DNA of 64,000 nt from Flavobacterium sp. JAS (GCF_020991455.1 NZ_JAJMOX010000012.1:62001-126000); one strand, 5' to 3'. Shown: positions 17,423-25,861, counted from the stretch's first letter. The notes: a model not told the origin generated them from the sequence alone. Numbers and translations: made by a program.

Positions 17423-17875
17423 ATGCTAATAGAAACCTTAAAATCACTTTTTGATCGAGATCTCAACAAATTAAAACTCGAAATAGAATCGTATCAAAAC
17501 GAAAGTCAGATTTGGGCAATTGACAAACAAATTTCCAATTCAGCCGGAAATCTTTGTCTACACCTTATGGGAAACATCAATCTATATATTGGAAATCAAC
17601 TTGGCAAAACAGACTATGCTCGAGATCGCCCCTTAGAGTTTTCTCTTAAAAATGTTCCACAATCTGAATTAATTGCTAAAATAGAAAACACCATTTTGGT
17701 TGTAGATAAAACACTCGACAGTTTATCTGTCAAAGATTTAGAAGAGATTTATCCCTTAATTGTTTTCGAAAAAGAAATGACTACAGGCTTTTTTCTTGTA
17801 CATCTTTCCACACATTTAGCCTATCATTTAGGGCAAATCAACTATCACAGAAGATTATTAGATTCTACGAACTAA
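17423..17875 (+). CDS. DinB-like (DUF1572) protein
   Basis: A 150-residue four-helix protein of the DinB superfamily. The three metal-binding His candidates are HLMGNIN (near residue 49), HLSTHLAYHLGQINYHR (near residues 130-145). In this superfamily such proteins are bacillithiol- or mycothiol-dependent transferases or have unknown thiol-related roles. It is a small cytoplasmic enzyme of unassigned substrate, ending in a terminator. Confidence 0.8.
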   Translation: MLIETLKSLFDRDLNKLKLEIESYQNESQIWAIDKQISNSAGNLCLHLMGNINLYIGNQLGKTDYARDRPLEFSLKNVPQSELIAKIENTILVVDKTLDSLSVKDLEEIYPLIVFEKEMTTGFFLVHLSTHLAYHLGQINYHRRLLDSTN

Positions 17876-17880
17876 CTTAT

Positions 17881-17908
17881 AAATGCCCTCGAATTGAGGG
17901 CATTTTTT
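17881..17908 (+). terminator. Intrinsic terminator of the DinB-like gene
   Basis: AAATGCCCTC (17881-17890) pairs with GAGGGCATTT (17896-17905), loop GAATT, then Ts. Confidence 0.92.
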
Positions 17909-18005
17909 ATGGTAAAAAACAAATCTCTTAAACCTCAACATATGTAAATGTTCAAGAATTAGAATTAAGCAACCTTTGCCAATACTTAATTCAAAATTTA
18001 GAGAC

Positions 18006-18464
18006 ATGAAACACTTACTTCTTACCTTACTTTTCTTTTCTGCATTTGCTGTAAAAGCCCAAACTTTCAAAAATCCAGCATCATTATTTGATCCAACGCC
18101 TTATGGTTTTAGTCACGCCTCCTCTGTTTCGACACCTGGTGAACTCGTTTACATTTCCGGACAAAGCGGTGGATCAGGAAAAGAGCATATATTAAGCAAC
18201 AGTTTTAGAGAACAAACGCAAACTGCCTTGCAAAATATCGTAACAGTTCTCGACAGTTACAACCTAAAACCAGAAAATGTCATAAAAATAACGATTCTAA
18301 TCGTAGACCATTCCTCTGAAAAATTAAAAATTTGGAACGAAGAAATCAACAAAGTCTGGAAAAACAAACCATTTCCTGCAAGCACATTAATTCCCGTTTC
18401 AAAACTGGCCATCGACGGAATGTTAATCGAAGTTGATGCAACAGCTTTTAAAACAACAAAATAA
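18006..18464 (+). CDS. Exported Rid-family protein lacking the canonical arginine
   Basis: A 152-residue protein of the RidA/YjgF/UK114 family with a signal peptide (HLLLTLLFFSAFAVKAQ), which is why I start at ATG 18006. The family core is clear: ELVYISGQSGG, QTALQNIVTVL and GMLIEVDATAF. The position that holds the catalytic Arg in enamine/imine deaminases (P-A-R-T in RidA) reads P-A-S-T here. It therefore may not deaminate 2-aminoacrylate, and it would act outside the cytoplasm. Confidence 0.82.
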   Translation: MKHLLLTLLFFSAFAVKAQTFKNPASLFDPTPYGFSHASSVSTPGELVYISGQSGGSGKEHILSNSFREQTQTALQNIVTVLDSYNLKPENVIKITILIVDHSSEKLKIWNEEINKVWKNKPFPASTLIPVSKLAIDGMLIEVDATAFKTTK

Positions 18465-18470
18465 AAATAT

Positions 18471-18537
18471 TTCACCATTAAGAGATTAAGAAAAATTAAG
18501 CTTTGTCCTTAATGAAACTTAATCTCTTAATGGTGAA
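18471..18537. repeat. Perfect 20-base inverted repeat (CACCATTAAGAGATTAAG family)
   Basis: The 20-base arm at 18471-18490 is exactly complementary to 18518-18537. The inner part carries a second smaller palindrome built from ATTAAG words. Confidence 0.88.
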
Positions 18538-18598
18538 AAAAAGACAAAGCAAAAAAATCTAAAATCTAAAATCTAACCTCTACAATCCTTTCCTTTCG

Positions 18599-18606
18599 TA
18601 CATTTG
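18599..18606 (+). promoter_or_regulatory. -7 promoter element of the TPK gene
   Basis: TACATTTG, followed by CAGC, 26 bases upstream of the ATG. Confidence 0.65.
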
Positions 18607-18632
18607 CAGCACATTTCAAATCAAGCATCAAA

Positions 18633-19295
18633 ATGTCTTCACACCATATCGTACGCGACGACCAGGAACCAGCCTTAATTATTGCAAACGGAGCAGCATG
18701 TAATCCAGAGTTATTAGGACAATTGTTAGAATGGTCACCATTAGTAGTTGTACTCGATTCTGCTATCGAAAGAGTAATAGAATTAGATATAAAAGTCGAT
18801 GTTCTTCTAGGAGATTTCGATCGTGGTTTTGATCCCGAAATTTACAAAACGTCACAATATCCAATAGAAATTGTACATACTCCGGACCAAAACAAAACCG
18901 ATCTGGAAAAAGCCTTCGATTACTTAATCGAAAGAAAAATTCCGGCTGTAAATGTAGTTTGGGCAACCGGAAAACGCGCCGATCATACCATTACAAACCT
19001 TACCAATATCGTTCGTTATCGCGATTTACTAAAAATTGTGATACTCGACGATCATTCAAAAATATTTTTACTGCCTAATAAATTTGAAAAATGGTATACC
19101 GCCAAAACGCCAATTTCCCTAATTCCAATTGGAGTTGTAAACGGTATTAATTCGAACAATTTAGAATATCCATTACAAAACGACACCTTAACAATTGGTT
19201 ACAGAACTGGCAGCAGCAATTCAGTTGCACAAGATGGTCTGGTTACCATTACACATACTAACGGCGATTTATTGCTAATGGAATGCATGGATTAA
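18633..19295 (+). CDS. Thiamine pyrophosphokinase
   Basis: A 220-residue protein that transfers pyrophosphate from ATP to thiamine to make thiamine pyrophosphate. Family motifs: VDVLLGDFDRG near residue 55 (GDFDS-like), TPDQNKTDLEKAFDY near 90 and WATGKRADHTITNL near 110 (the TGGRxDH motif). The C-terminal beta-sandwich with the GSSNS segment fits the thiamine-binding half. Single gene with a clear promoter. Confidence 0.93.
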   Translation: MSSHHIVRDDQEPALIIANGAACNPELLGQLLEWSPLVVVLDSAIERVIELDIKVDVLLGDFDRGFDPEIYKTSQYPIEIVHTPDQNKTDLEKAFDYLIERKIPAVNVVWATGKRADHTITNLTNIVRYRDLLKIVILDDHSKIFLLPNKFEKWYTAKTPISLIPIGVVNGINSNNLEYPLQNDTLTIGYRTGSSNSVAQDGLVTITHTNGDLLLMECMD

Positions 19296-19366
19296 AGAAA
19301 TCCAAGAATTTCAAAGAATTATTGGAATTTGGAATTTGAAGATTGGAATTTAAAATTTAGAATTTC

Positions 19367-19450
19367 CAGGAGCTATTTCCTGCTGTCCACTATATCTTTT
19401 CCTGGCTAAAGGAGCCAGAAAAAGGATGCCGTTCCCATCAGGGCTAGAAC
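19367..19450. repeat. Dispersed hairpin repeat (TATATCTTTT...AAAGGAT family), copy A
   Basis: The element reads AGGAGCTATTTCCTGC..., then TATATCTTTT, a hairpin (CTGGCT 19402-19407 with AGCCAG 19413-19418, extended by T/A pairs), then AAAAAGGATGCCG and CATCAGGGCTAGAA. Related copies are at 43463-43552 and, inverted, at 50370-50455. It is far more GC-rich than the surrounding intergenic DNA. Confidence 0.75.
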
Positions 19451-19490
19451 GATCGTTTTTATAATTACCTCTTTCTCCAAAAGGAATGAC

Positions 19491-19498
19491 TATCTTTG
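19491..19498 (+). promoter_or_regulatory. -7 promoter element of rlmF
   Basis: TATCTTTG, followed by CACGG. The expected transcription start near 19505 lies after the longer frame's first codon (19486), which fixes the start at ATG 19516. Confidence 0.65.
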
Positions 19499-19515
19499 CA
19501 CGGAAATTCAGAAAA

Positions 19516-20466
19516 ATGAAAGAAATAGACAATTCCGAAAAAAGTATATTACATCCTAGAAATCTTCATCGCTCACGCTATGATTTCGAACTTCTTATTG
19601 CGAATTGTCCTGAATTAAAATCGCAAGTCGCCATAAATGTTCACGGAATTGAAACTATTGATTTCAGCAATCCTATTTCGGTAAAATTGCTCAACAAAGC
19701 ATTATTGCAAACTTACTATGATATCCAAAATTGGGATATTCCTAAAAATTATCTTTGCCCTCCAATTCCCGGACGAGCCGATTATATTCACTATCTGGCC
19801 GATTTACTAGCCGAAACCAACAACGGAATTATTCCGCAAGGTTCAGCAGTTCTAGGTCTGGATGTAGGAACAGGTGCAAATTGTATTTATCCAATTTTAG
19901 GAAATGCAATTTACGATTGGGGTTTTGTAGGTACCGATACTGACGAAAAAGCAATCGAAAATTGCAGTAAAATAATTGAAGCCAATCCGAAATTAATTGA
20001 CGCTATAAGTTTACAGCAACAAACCGAATCGCGTTTTATCTTCAAAAATATCATCACACCCGAAGACCGTTTTACCTTTACAATGTGTAATCCGCCGTTT
20101 CATTCTTCTGCCGAAGATGCCAACCAAAGTACCGTGCGTAAAGTTTCTAACTTAAATCCAAAAGAGAAAAAGAAACTAAATCCAGTTCTAAATTTTGGAG
20201 GTCACAATGCCGAATTATGGTGCGATGGTGGCGAAATTGGTTTTGTAACTCAAATGATCTATGAAAGCGCAAAATTTGCCATGCAGTGTTTATGGTTCAC
20301 AACATTAGTTTCAAAAAGAGATAATTTGTCAAGCATTTATAAAACATTAAATAAAGTAAATGCCGCATCCATCAAAACAATCGATATGGCGCAGGGTCAA
20401 AAAACAAGCCGAATTGTAGCCTGGACTTTTATGAGCGAAAGTCAGCAAAAATCATTCAAACTTTAA
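19516..20466 (+). CDS. rlmF: 23S rRNA (adenine(1618)-N6)-methyltransferase
   Basis: A 316-residue SAM-dependent methyltransferase. HPRNLHRSRYDFELLIANCP at the start, LGLDVGTGANCIYPILG (SAM-binding) near residue 115, and MCNPPFHSS (the N6-adenine NPPF motif) near 195 define the RlmF/METTL16-like family. It modifies A1618 of 23S rRNA. The upstream in-frame start is rejected because it overlaps the promoter. Confidence 0.94.
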   Translation: MKEIDNSEKSILHPRNLHRSRYDFELLIANCPELKSQVAINVHGIETIDFSNPISVKLLNKALLQTYYDIQNWDIPKNYLCPPIPGRADYIHYLADLLAETNNGIIPQGSAVLGLDVGTGANCIYPILGNAIYDWGFVGTDTDEKAIENCSKIIEANPKLIDAISLQQQTESRFIFKNIITPEDRFTFTMCNPPFHSSAEDANQSTVRKVSNLNPKEKKKLNPVLNFGGHNAELWCDGGEIGFVTQMIYESAKFAMQCLWFTTLVSKRDNLSSIYKTLNKVNAASIKTIDMAQGQKTSRIVAWTFMSESQQKSFKL

Positions 20467-20523
20467 GATTCTTAAACGATATTTTAATTTATTGTTTTGT
20501 AACTTCGTGTAAATTACGTGAAT

Positions 20524-20754
20524 ATGAACACTCTTGAACTTAGAAATATTTTGATTTCTGAAATTGAAAAAATCGATGATGATAGCTTTTTATCAGCATT
20601 AAAAACTATTTTGGACAGTCGAAAACCTTCTCCTAAAAATTATTCAGAACAATATAATGAAGAACTAAAAATTGCTGAAGAAGATATTCAAAGCGGCAAT
20701 TTTTATAGTCATAATGATGTTAAGGATAAAATAGAGCAATGGAAAAAGAAATAA
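20524..20754 (+). CDS. Putative antitoxin of a type II toxin-antitoxin pair
   Basis: A 76-residue acidic protein (start ATG 20524; an in-frame GTG lies six bases upstream). It has a helical N-terminus ELRNILISEIEKIDDDSFLSAL and a C-terminal half rich in Glu/Lys, a pattern common in short antitoxins of Bacteroidota paired with RelE/ParE toxins. Its end overlaps the next reading frame by 16 bases, the usual antitoxin-toxin arrangement. The assignment rests mainly on this context. Confidence 0.65.
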   Translation: MNTLELRNILISEIEKIDDDSFLSALKTILDSRKPSPKNYSEQYNEELKIAEEDIQSGNFYSHNDVKDKIEQWKKK

Positions 20755-21040
20755 TTTGGTCTATTACTGCTCAAAATCAGCTTGAAAAAATTTACTTCCA
20801 TTATTTAAAGAAACTAAAAGCAAAAACATTCCCAATAAAGTAATTGATATTATTTATAATTCAGTCAGCATTTTAAGTACCAATTGGGAAATTTACGAAT
20901 TAGATGAAATGAAAATTTCAAATAACGGAGATTATCGTGCTTACGAAATTTACAGCTATAGAATATCTTATAAAGTCAAATCTAAAGAAATTCATATTTT
21001 AAGAATTAGACATACAAGTCGAAATCCTAAAAAACTATAA
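20739..21040 (+). pseudogene. RelE/ParE-type toxin gene with a frameshift
   Basis: The frame starts at ATG 20739 (MEKEIIWSITAQNQLEKIYF) and hits a stop at 20841. A -1 frame picks up near 20807 and continues KETKSKNIPNKVIDII... to EIHILRIRHTSRNPKKL and stops at 21040. Joined, the two parts make a ParE/RelE-like toxin of about 100 residues, with the family ending R-I-R-H-T-S-R-N-P. One missing A in the A-run at 20807-20809 would explain the break. It could be a real inactivation, a sequencing error or, less likely, programmed slippage. Confidence 0.75.
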
Positions 21041-21161
21041 TTCTACTTTATAAAACACCTTCGAAGTTTATCCAAACTTTGTCAAACAACTGATTTTCAG
21101 AATCAAATCATTTATTTATTATTATTTTTGGTAAATTTACTATAAAAGCAATTAATAAATT

Positions 21162-21401
21162 ATGGCTGATTATATTGGTTACCTCGCATCATTTTTTATA
21201 GTCGGAGGTTTTCTGTTGAAAGATCTCAGAACAATCCGATTTATTAATATGTTTGGATGTATTTGTTTTGTCCTTTATGGTATCTTTTTGAAAGATTATG
21301 AAGATTTCAGTCAATGGCTTTTACCTGTTATTATTCCAAATGCTATTTTAGCAATCGTACAAATCTATCATCTGACCGTAAAAGATCCTAAGAGATTGTA
21401 A
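21162..21401 (+). CDS. Small membrane protein, YgjV-like
   Basis: A 79-residue protein with three hydrophobic segments (YIGYLASFFIVGGFLL, INMFGCICFVLYGIFL, LLPVIIPNAILAIVQIY), resembling half of the YgjV-type inner-membrane proteins and PQ-loop-like small carriers. It is probably an inner-membrane protein. Function unknown. It stands alone between the toxin remnant and a hydrolase gene. Confidence 0.7.
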   Translation: MADYIGYLASFFIVGGFLLKDLRTIRFINMFGCICFVLYGIFLKDYEDFSQWLLPVIIPNAILAIVQIYHLTVKDPKRL

Positions 21402-21451
21402 TTCTGACACTTTAAACTAAAGCCCTGATATTGAATCTGTGTTATTCTTCG

Positions 21452-21459
21452 TATCTTTA
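21452..21459 (+). promoter_or_regulatory. -7 promoter element of the hydrolase gene
   Basis: TATCTTTA, close to TAnnTTTG. Transcription would begin near 21466, so the in-frame TTG at 21467 is unlikely to be the start and ATG 21476 is preferred. Confidence 0.45.
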
Positions 21460-21475
21460 AAGTAAATTGAATTAC

Positions 21476-22420
21476 ATGAGTACGATAAAAACACTTTCCA
21501 TAGTTATACTATTTGTTTTGCTTGCAGGTTGCGCTTCTTCTAAAAAAGCAAAATTTGAGGATTATGTTTTCGATACCAAATCCGAAAAGCAAGCCTATTT
21601 AAGTTCCTATGACAAAGCTTTAAAACTTTGGGATATTCCCTATTCTGAAGAGAATATAAAAACCAGCTTGGGAACTGCACATATTATAATCGCGGGTCCA
21701 CAAAACGGAAAAGATCTGGTTCTACTCCACGGAATGGACGCCAGCTCAACTATGTGGTATCCTAATATTAAAGCTTTAGCTAAAAACCATCGTATTTATG
21801 CCATCGATTTTTTAATGGAACCCGGCAAATCGACCTTAACAGCAAAAGCACTTTCAACAGACGAAATAATAATCTGGTACAACGAAATCTTCACACATTA
21901 TAAATTAAAGAAATTTGACCTGGTAGCGGCTTCTCGCGGCGGATGGATTGCGACTTTATTGGCTACTCAAAAAACAAACTCAATTGACAAAGTAGTTTTA
22001 CTAAGTCCTGCTCAAACCTTTAAATTTATTGATAAAGTAAGAAAATCATCTTCGGCATTACTGCTAAAACTATTTCCGAGTCAAAAGAAATTCGAAAAAA
22101 CATTAGTAACATTTTCTACACATCCGGAAAAAATTAACCCTATTTACAAAAGACAATTTTATCTTGCCAATAAATATGCAAAGTCAAATTCAAGCATGCT
22201 GAAAATGACACCTTTTTCAGATAAAGAACTAGAATCAATTAACAATCCCGTTTTGGTTTTAATAGGCGATCATGACGTTATTAATTCTGAAGAAAGCATA
22301 GAACGTGCACAAAAAGATTTACCAAATTGTAAAACCAAAATAGTCAAAGACGCAGGGCATTTTTTATCCATAGATCAATCAAAAATTGTAAATGATGCAA
22401 TGATTGATTTCCTAGATTAG
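21476..22420 (+). CDS. Alpha/beta-hydrolase lipoprotein
   Basis: A 314-residue protein with a lipoprotein signal (IVILFVLLAGC). The hydrolase core has LVLLHGMDASSTMW (oxyanion strand), the nucleophile elbow AASRGG (Ser, with Ala where GxSxG has its first Gly), LIGDHDVI (Asp) and DAGHFLSID (His). All three catalytic residues are thus present. It is a membrane-anchored esterase or related hydrolase of unknown substrate. Confidence 0.83.
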   Translation: MSTIKTLSIVILFVLLAGCASSKKAKFEDYVFDTKSEKQAYLSSYDKALKLWDIPYSEENIKTSLGTAHIIIAGPQNGKDLVLLHGMDASSTMWYPNIKALAKNHRIYAIDFLMEPGKSTLTAKALSTDEIIIWYNEIFTHYKLKKFDLVAASRGGWIATLLATQKTNSIDKVVLLSPAQTFKFIDKVRKSSSALLLKLFPSQKKFEKTLVTFSTHPEKINPIYKRQFYLANKYAKSNSSMLKMTPFSDKELESINNPVLVLIGDHDVINSEESIERAQKDLPNCKTKIVKDAGHFLSIDQSKIVNDAMIDFLD

Positions 22421-22442
22421 GTAAAATAAGAGCGGTGATTTT

Positions 22443-22520
22443 TGCCGCGAATTTCACAAATTCTCACAAATTAAATTTTAAACGCAATACAATTAGTGAA
22501 AATTTGTGAAATTCGTGGCA
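22443..22520. repeat. GCCACGAATT inverted repeat family, copy 1
   Basis: Imperfect 30-base arms (22443-22472 and 22491-22520) built from CACAAATT/AATTTGTG words and closing in GTGGCA. The loop (AAATTTTAAACGCAATAC) is nearly the same as in the copy at 27924-27999, so both arms and loop are conserved between copies. Confidence 0.85.
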
Positions 22521-22556
22521 ACCCTTTTTTATCTTTTTTATAGAATCCAAACTTTG

Positions 22557-22564
22557 TATCTTTA
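22557..22564 (+). promoter_or_regulatory. -7-like promoter element of uvrB
   Basis: TATCTTTA, 26 bases before the uvrB ATG; last base differs from TAnnTTTG. Confidence 0.45.
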
Positions 22565-22590
22565 CAAAACTAATCTTTCATCATCCAAAA

Positions 22591-24582
22591 ATGAATTTCC
22601 AAGTATCCTCAGAGTATAGTCCAAAAGGTGATCAGCCACAAGCTATTGAAAAACTTTCGCAAGGTATTGTAGACGGCGAAAAATATCAGACATTATTAGG
22701 AGTTACCGGATCCGGAAAAACATTTACTGTTGCCAATGTCATACAGGAAGTTCAAAAACCAACTTTAGTTTTGGCTCACAACAAAACTCTGGCGGCGCAA
22801 TTGTATTCAGAATTCAAACAATTTTTCCCGAATAACGCTGTTGAATATTTCGTTTCTTACTACGATTATTACCAACCCGAAGCTTTTATGCCTGTAACAG
22901 GGGTTTTTATCGAAAAAGATTTATCTATCAACGAAGAGCTTGAAAAAATGCGTTTAAGCACCACTTCTTCTCTACTTTCCGGGAGAAGAGATATTTTGGT
23001 TGTCGCATCAGTTTCTTGTTTGTATGGTATTGGAAACCCTGTAGAATTTCAGAAAAACGTAATTGAAATTTCGAGAGATCAGGTAATTTCCAGAACAAAA
23101 TTATTACACAGTTTAGTACAAAGTTTATACGCCAGAACCGAAGCCGATTTTACACCCGGAACCTTCAGAATCAAAGGCGACACCGTAGAAGTTTATCCAA
23201 GTTATGCAGATGATGCTTTTAGAATTCACTTTTTTGGAGATGAAATCGAAGAAATAGAATCCTTTGACGCAAAGACTTCTCAGGTTATCGAAAAATTTAA
23301 AAGACTGACTATTTATCCCGCCAATATGTTTGTGACTTCTCCGGATGTTTTACAAGGTGCTATTTGGGAAATTCAACAGGATTTAGTCAAACAAGTCGAT
23401 TATTTTAAAGAAATCGGAAAACATCTCGAAGCAAAACGTTTGGAAGAACGAACCAATTTTGACTTAGAAATGATTCGCGAATTAGGATATTGCTCTGGAA
23501 TCGAAAACTATTCAAGATATCTTGACGGAAGAGAAGCCGGTACAAGACCATTCTGTTTATTAGACTACTTCCCTGACGATTATTTAATGGTTGTCGACGA
23601 AAGTCACGTAACCATTTCACAAGTTCACGCCATGTATGGAGGCGATCGCAGCCGAAAAGAAAATCTGGTAGAATATGGTTTCCGCTTACCTGCAGCAATG
23701 GACAACAGACCTTTGAAATTTGAGGAATTCGAAGCCATGCAAAATCAGGTAATTTATGTATCTGCAACTCCAGCCGATTATGAATTGCAAAAAACAGATG
23801 GTATTTATGTCGAGCAGGTAATTCGTCCAACAGGATTATTAGACCCAATTATAGAAATCAGACCAAGTTTGAATCAAATTGATGATTTGATTGAGGAAAT
23901 TCAGGTGCGTTGTGAATTAGACGAAAGAGTTTTGGTTACGACTTTGACCAAAAGAATGGCCGAAGAATTAGCCAAATATTTGACTAAAGTAAATATTCGT
24001 TGTCGATACATTCACTCTGATGTTGATACACTGGAACGTATCGAAATCATGCAGGATTTACGAAAAGGTATTTTTGATGTTTTAATTGGAGTAAACTTAC
24101 TTCGTGAAGGTCTTGATTTACCAGAAGTTTCCCTTGTTGCAATTCTTGATGCCGACAAAGAAGGTTTTCTTCGTAGTCACAGATCTTTGACACAAACTAT
24201 TGGTCGTGCAGCGAGAAACTTAAACGGAAAAGCGATTATGTATGCCGATAAAATTACGGCAAGTATGCAAAAAACAATCGATGAAACGAATTATAGAAGA
24301 ACCAAACAGATTAATTACAACGTAGAAAACGGTATTACGCCACAAGCTTTAAACAAGAAAATCGATAGTGCTTTTACTAAAAATCCGTTAGTAGAATATG
24401 AACTAGGACATACTTTGTCTATGGCTGCCGAACCAGAAACAGCTTATTTATCAAAAGGTGATTTAGAAAAAATGATTCGGGAAAAACGTAAATCAATGGA
24501 AAAAGCAGCTAAAGAGTTAGACTTTTTACAAGCGGCAAAATTACGCGACGATATTAAAAAACTTCAGGAACAATTGCCTTAA
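22591..24582 (+). CDS. uvrB: Excinuclease ABC subunit B
   Basis: A 663-residue DNA helicase of nucleotide excision repair. Walker A GVTGSGKT at residues 37-44, the beta-hairpin region YYDYYQPEAFMP, Walker B VVDESH, helicase motifs V and VI (GVNLLREGLDLPEVSLVAILDADKEG is split around them; QTIGRAARN), and the C-terminal UvrC-interacting UVR motif (LDFLQAAKLRDDIKKL). UvrB loads damaged DNA from UvrA and hands it to UvrC. The stop codon overlaps the stop of the convergent TerB-like gene by four bases. Confidence 0.98.
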   Translation: MNFQVSSEYSPKGDQPQAIEKLSQGIVDGEKYQTLLGVTGSGKTFTVANVIQEVQKPTLVLAHNKTLAAQLYSEFKQFFPNNAVEYFVSYYDYYQPEAFMPVTGVFIEKDLSINEELEKMRLSTTSSLLSGRRDILVVASVSCLYGIGNPVEFQKNVIEISRDQVISRTKLLHSLVQSLYARTEADFTPGTFRIKGDTVEVYPSYADDAFRIHFFGDEIEEIESFDAKTSQVIEKFKRLTIYPANMFVTSPDVLQGAIWEIQQDLVKQVDYFKEIGKHLEAKRLEERTNFDLEMIRELGYCSGIENYSRYLDGREAGTRPFCLLDYFPDDYLMVVDESHVTISQVHAMYGGDRSRKENLVEYGFRLPAAMDNRPLKFEEFEAMQNQVIYVSATPADYELQKTDGIYVEQVIRPTGLLDPIIEIRPSLNQIDDLIEEIQVRCELDERVLVTTLTKRMAEELAKYLTKVNIRCRYIHSDVDTLERIEIMQDLRKGIFDVLIGVNLLREGLDLPEVSLVAILDADKEGFLRSHRSLTQTIGRAARNLNGKAIMYADKITASMQKTIDETNYRRTKQINYNVENGITPQALNKKIDSAFTKNPLVEYELGHTLSMAAEPETAYLSKGDLEKMIREKRKSMEKAAKELDFLQAAKLRDDIKKLQEQLP

Positions 24583-24980
24583 TTGTGCTGTTCCTGAAAA
24601 ACTTTCAATAAAACTTTAGGGTCAATCATGGCGTTTGGAGCTTTTTTCATCAAGTCTAAAACACGTTTTACAGCACCAGGATTTAGTCCCATTTCAATCG
24701 CAATTTGTTGAATTGCTGTCGCTTCTTTTTCATGCAAAACACCATCGCAATGCATAATCAAAGCCAATCTGTAAAATTGCTGAATACGCTGAAATTCTGA
24801 TTTTATAATTACAAACTCATTTTCCTGATGGAATAAATCTTTAAAAACAGACAATTCTATATTCAATTCCTGCGCAACAAGCCACAAAAAATCATATTCT
24901 CTTTTATGCAGTTTGCCGTCAACGGTAGAAAAAGCAATCATTTCTAAAAGTAAACTTCTCTTTTCTGTTTCGGTATTCAT
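24579..24980 (-). CDS. TerB-like (tellurite resistance TerB family) protein
   Basis: A 133-residue all-helical protein starting at MNTETEKRSLL (the longer frame begins in AT-rich leader). It has two repeats of the TerB pattern, AFSTVDGKLHKREYDFLW and IMHCDGVLHEKEATAIQQI, each with the acidic D-G-x-x-x-x-E metal-binding-like turn. Stand-alone TerB-like proteins are widespread and of unclear function. Its 3' end overlaps uvrB tail to tail. Confidence 0.78.
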   Translation of the reverse strand: MNTETEKRSLLLEMIAFSTVDGKLHKREYDFLWLVAQELNIELSVFKDLFHQENEFVIIKSEFQRIQQFYRLALIMHCDGVLHEKEATAIQQIAIEMGLNPGAVKRVLDLMKKAPNAMIDPKVLLKVFQEQHN

Positions 24981-25036
24981 CAATTTATTATTTTTAGCTA
25001 AATTATTGTTTTTAAATCTAAAACGCAAAAGAACTC

Positions 25037-25840
25037 ATGATTCGAGTATTCTTCTTTTCTATTTTTATTTGGATGACTTTTGTTGGAAATGCGCAGCAAA
25101 GTACAGCTTCAAAAAACGTATCTACTTTTTCTATTGAAGCACCTCAATTAAACACAACCAAAAAAATCTGGATCTATCTCCCTGAAAATTATTCGGCTAC
25201 AGCCAAAAAAAAATACAGCGTAATTTATATGCAGGATGCTCAGAATTTATTTGACGCTAAAACTTCCTACGTTGGCGAATGGAACGTCGATGAAAAACTG
25301 GACAGCTTAAAAGCACAAGTAATTGTGGTGGGAATCGAACATGGAAACGACAAACGCATAGACGAATTAACGCCTTATAAAAATGAAAAATACGGCGGTG
25401 GAAAAGCCGATAATTATGTAGATTTTATTGTAAAAACATTAAAACCTTATATCGATAAAAGCTACAGAACCAAACCAAAAGCCAAAAACACAATCATAAT
25501 GGGAAGTTCGCTTGGCGGATTATTATCTTATTATGCCGCTTTGAAATATCCTGATGTCTTTGGGAAAGTTGGCGCTTTTTCGCCTTCTTTTTGGTTTTCA
25601 AATGATATTTATACCTTAACAGAACAAGCGCCTAAAATCAAAACAAAAATTTATTTTTTATGTGGAGATAAAGAAAGTGATGATATGGTAAAAGATATAA
25701 CCAAAATGGAACGTTTATTAGATACAAAACGCTGTTACTGTTTGCATCTTACCAAATCTAAGATTGTAAAAGGCGGCGAACATAACGAAAAACTTTGGCG
25801 TGATGGTTTTGCAAAAGCAGTGCTTTGGCTAGGTTATTAA
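25037..25840 (+). CDS. Secreted esterase-family alpha/beta hydrolase
   Basis: A 267-residue protein with a signal peptide (FFFSIFIWMTFVGNAQQ) and the putative esterase (Fes/esterase D) fold: KKIWIYLPENY, VIYMQDAQNLFDA, nucleophile elbow GSSLGG near residue 156, LCGDKES and GGEHNEKLW with the catalytic His. A paralogue lies at 53071-53940. It probably hydrolyses an ester (siderophore, acyl or feruloyl) in the periplasm; the substrate is open. It starts 21 bases upstream of the epimerase gene and may share its transcript. Confidence 0.83.
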   Translation: MIRVFFFSIFIWMTFVGNAQQSTASKNVSTFSIEAPQLNTTKKIWIYLPENYSATAKKKYSVIYMQDAQNLFDAKTSYVGEWNVDEKLDSLKAQVIVVGIEHGNDKRIDELTPYKNEKYGGGKADNYVDFIVKTLKPYIDKSYRTKPKAKNTIIMGSSLGGLLSYYAALKYPDVFGKVGAFSPSFWFSNDIYTLTEQAPKIKTKIYFLCGDKESDDMVKDITKMERLLDTKRCYCLHLTKSKIVKGGEHNEKLWRDGFAKAVLWLGY

Positions 25841-25861
25841 ATTAAAAAAATCAGAAACATT

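Noticed and set aside
23405..23848. Long minus-strand open frame (147 codons) within uvrB
   Set aside because: Lies wholly inside a conserved uvrB segment; the translation has no domain-like pattern.
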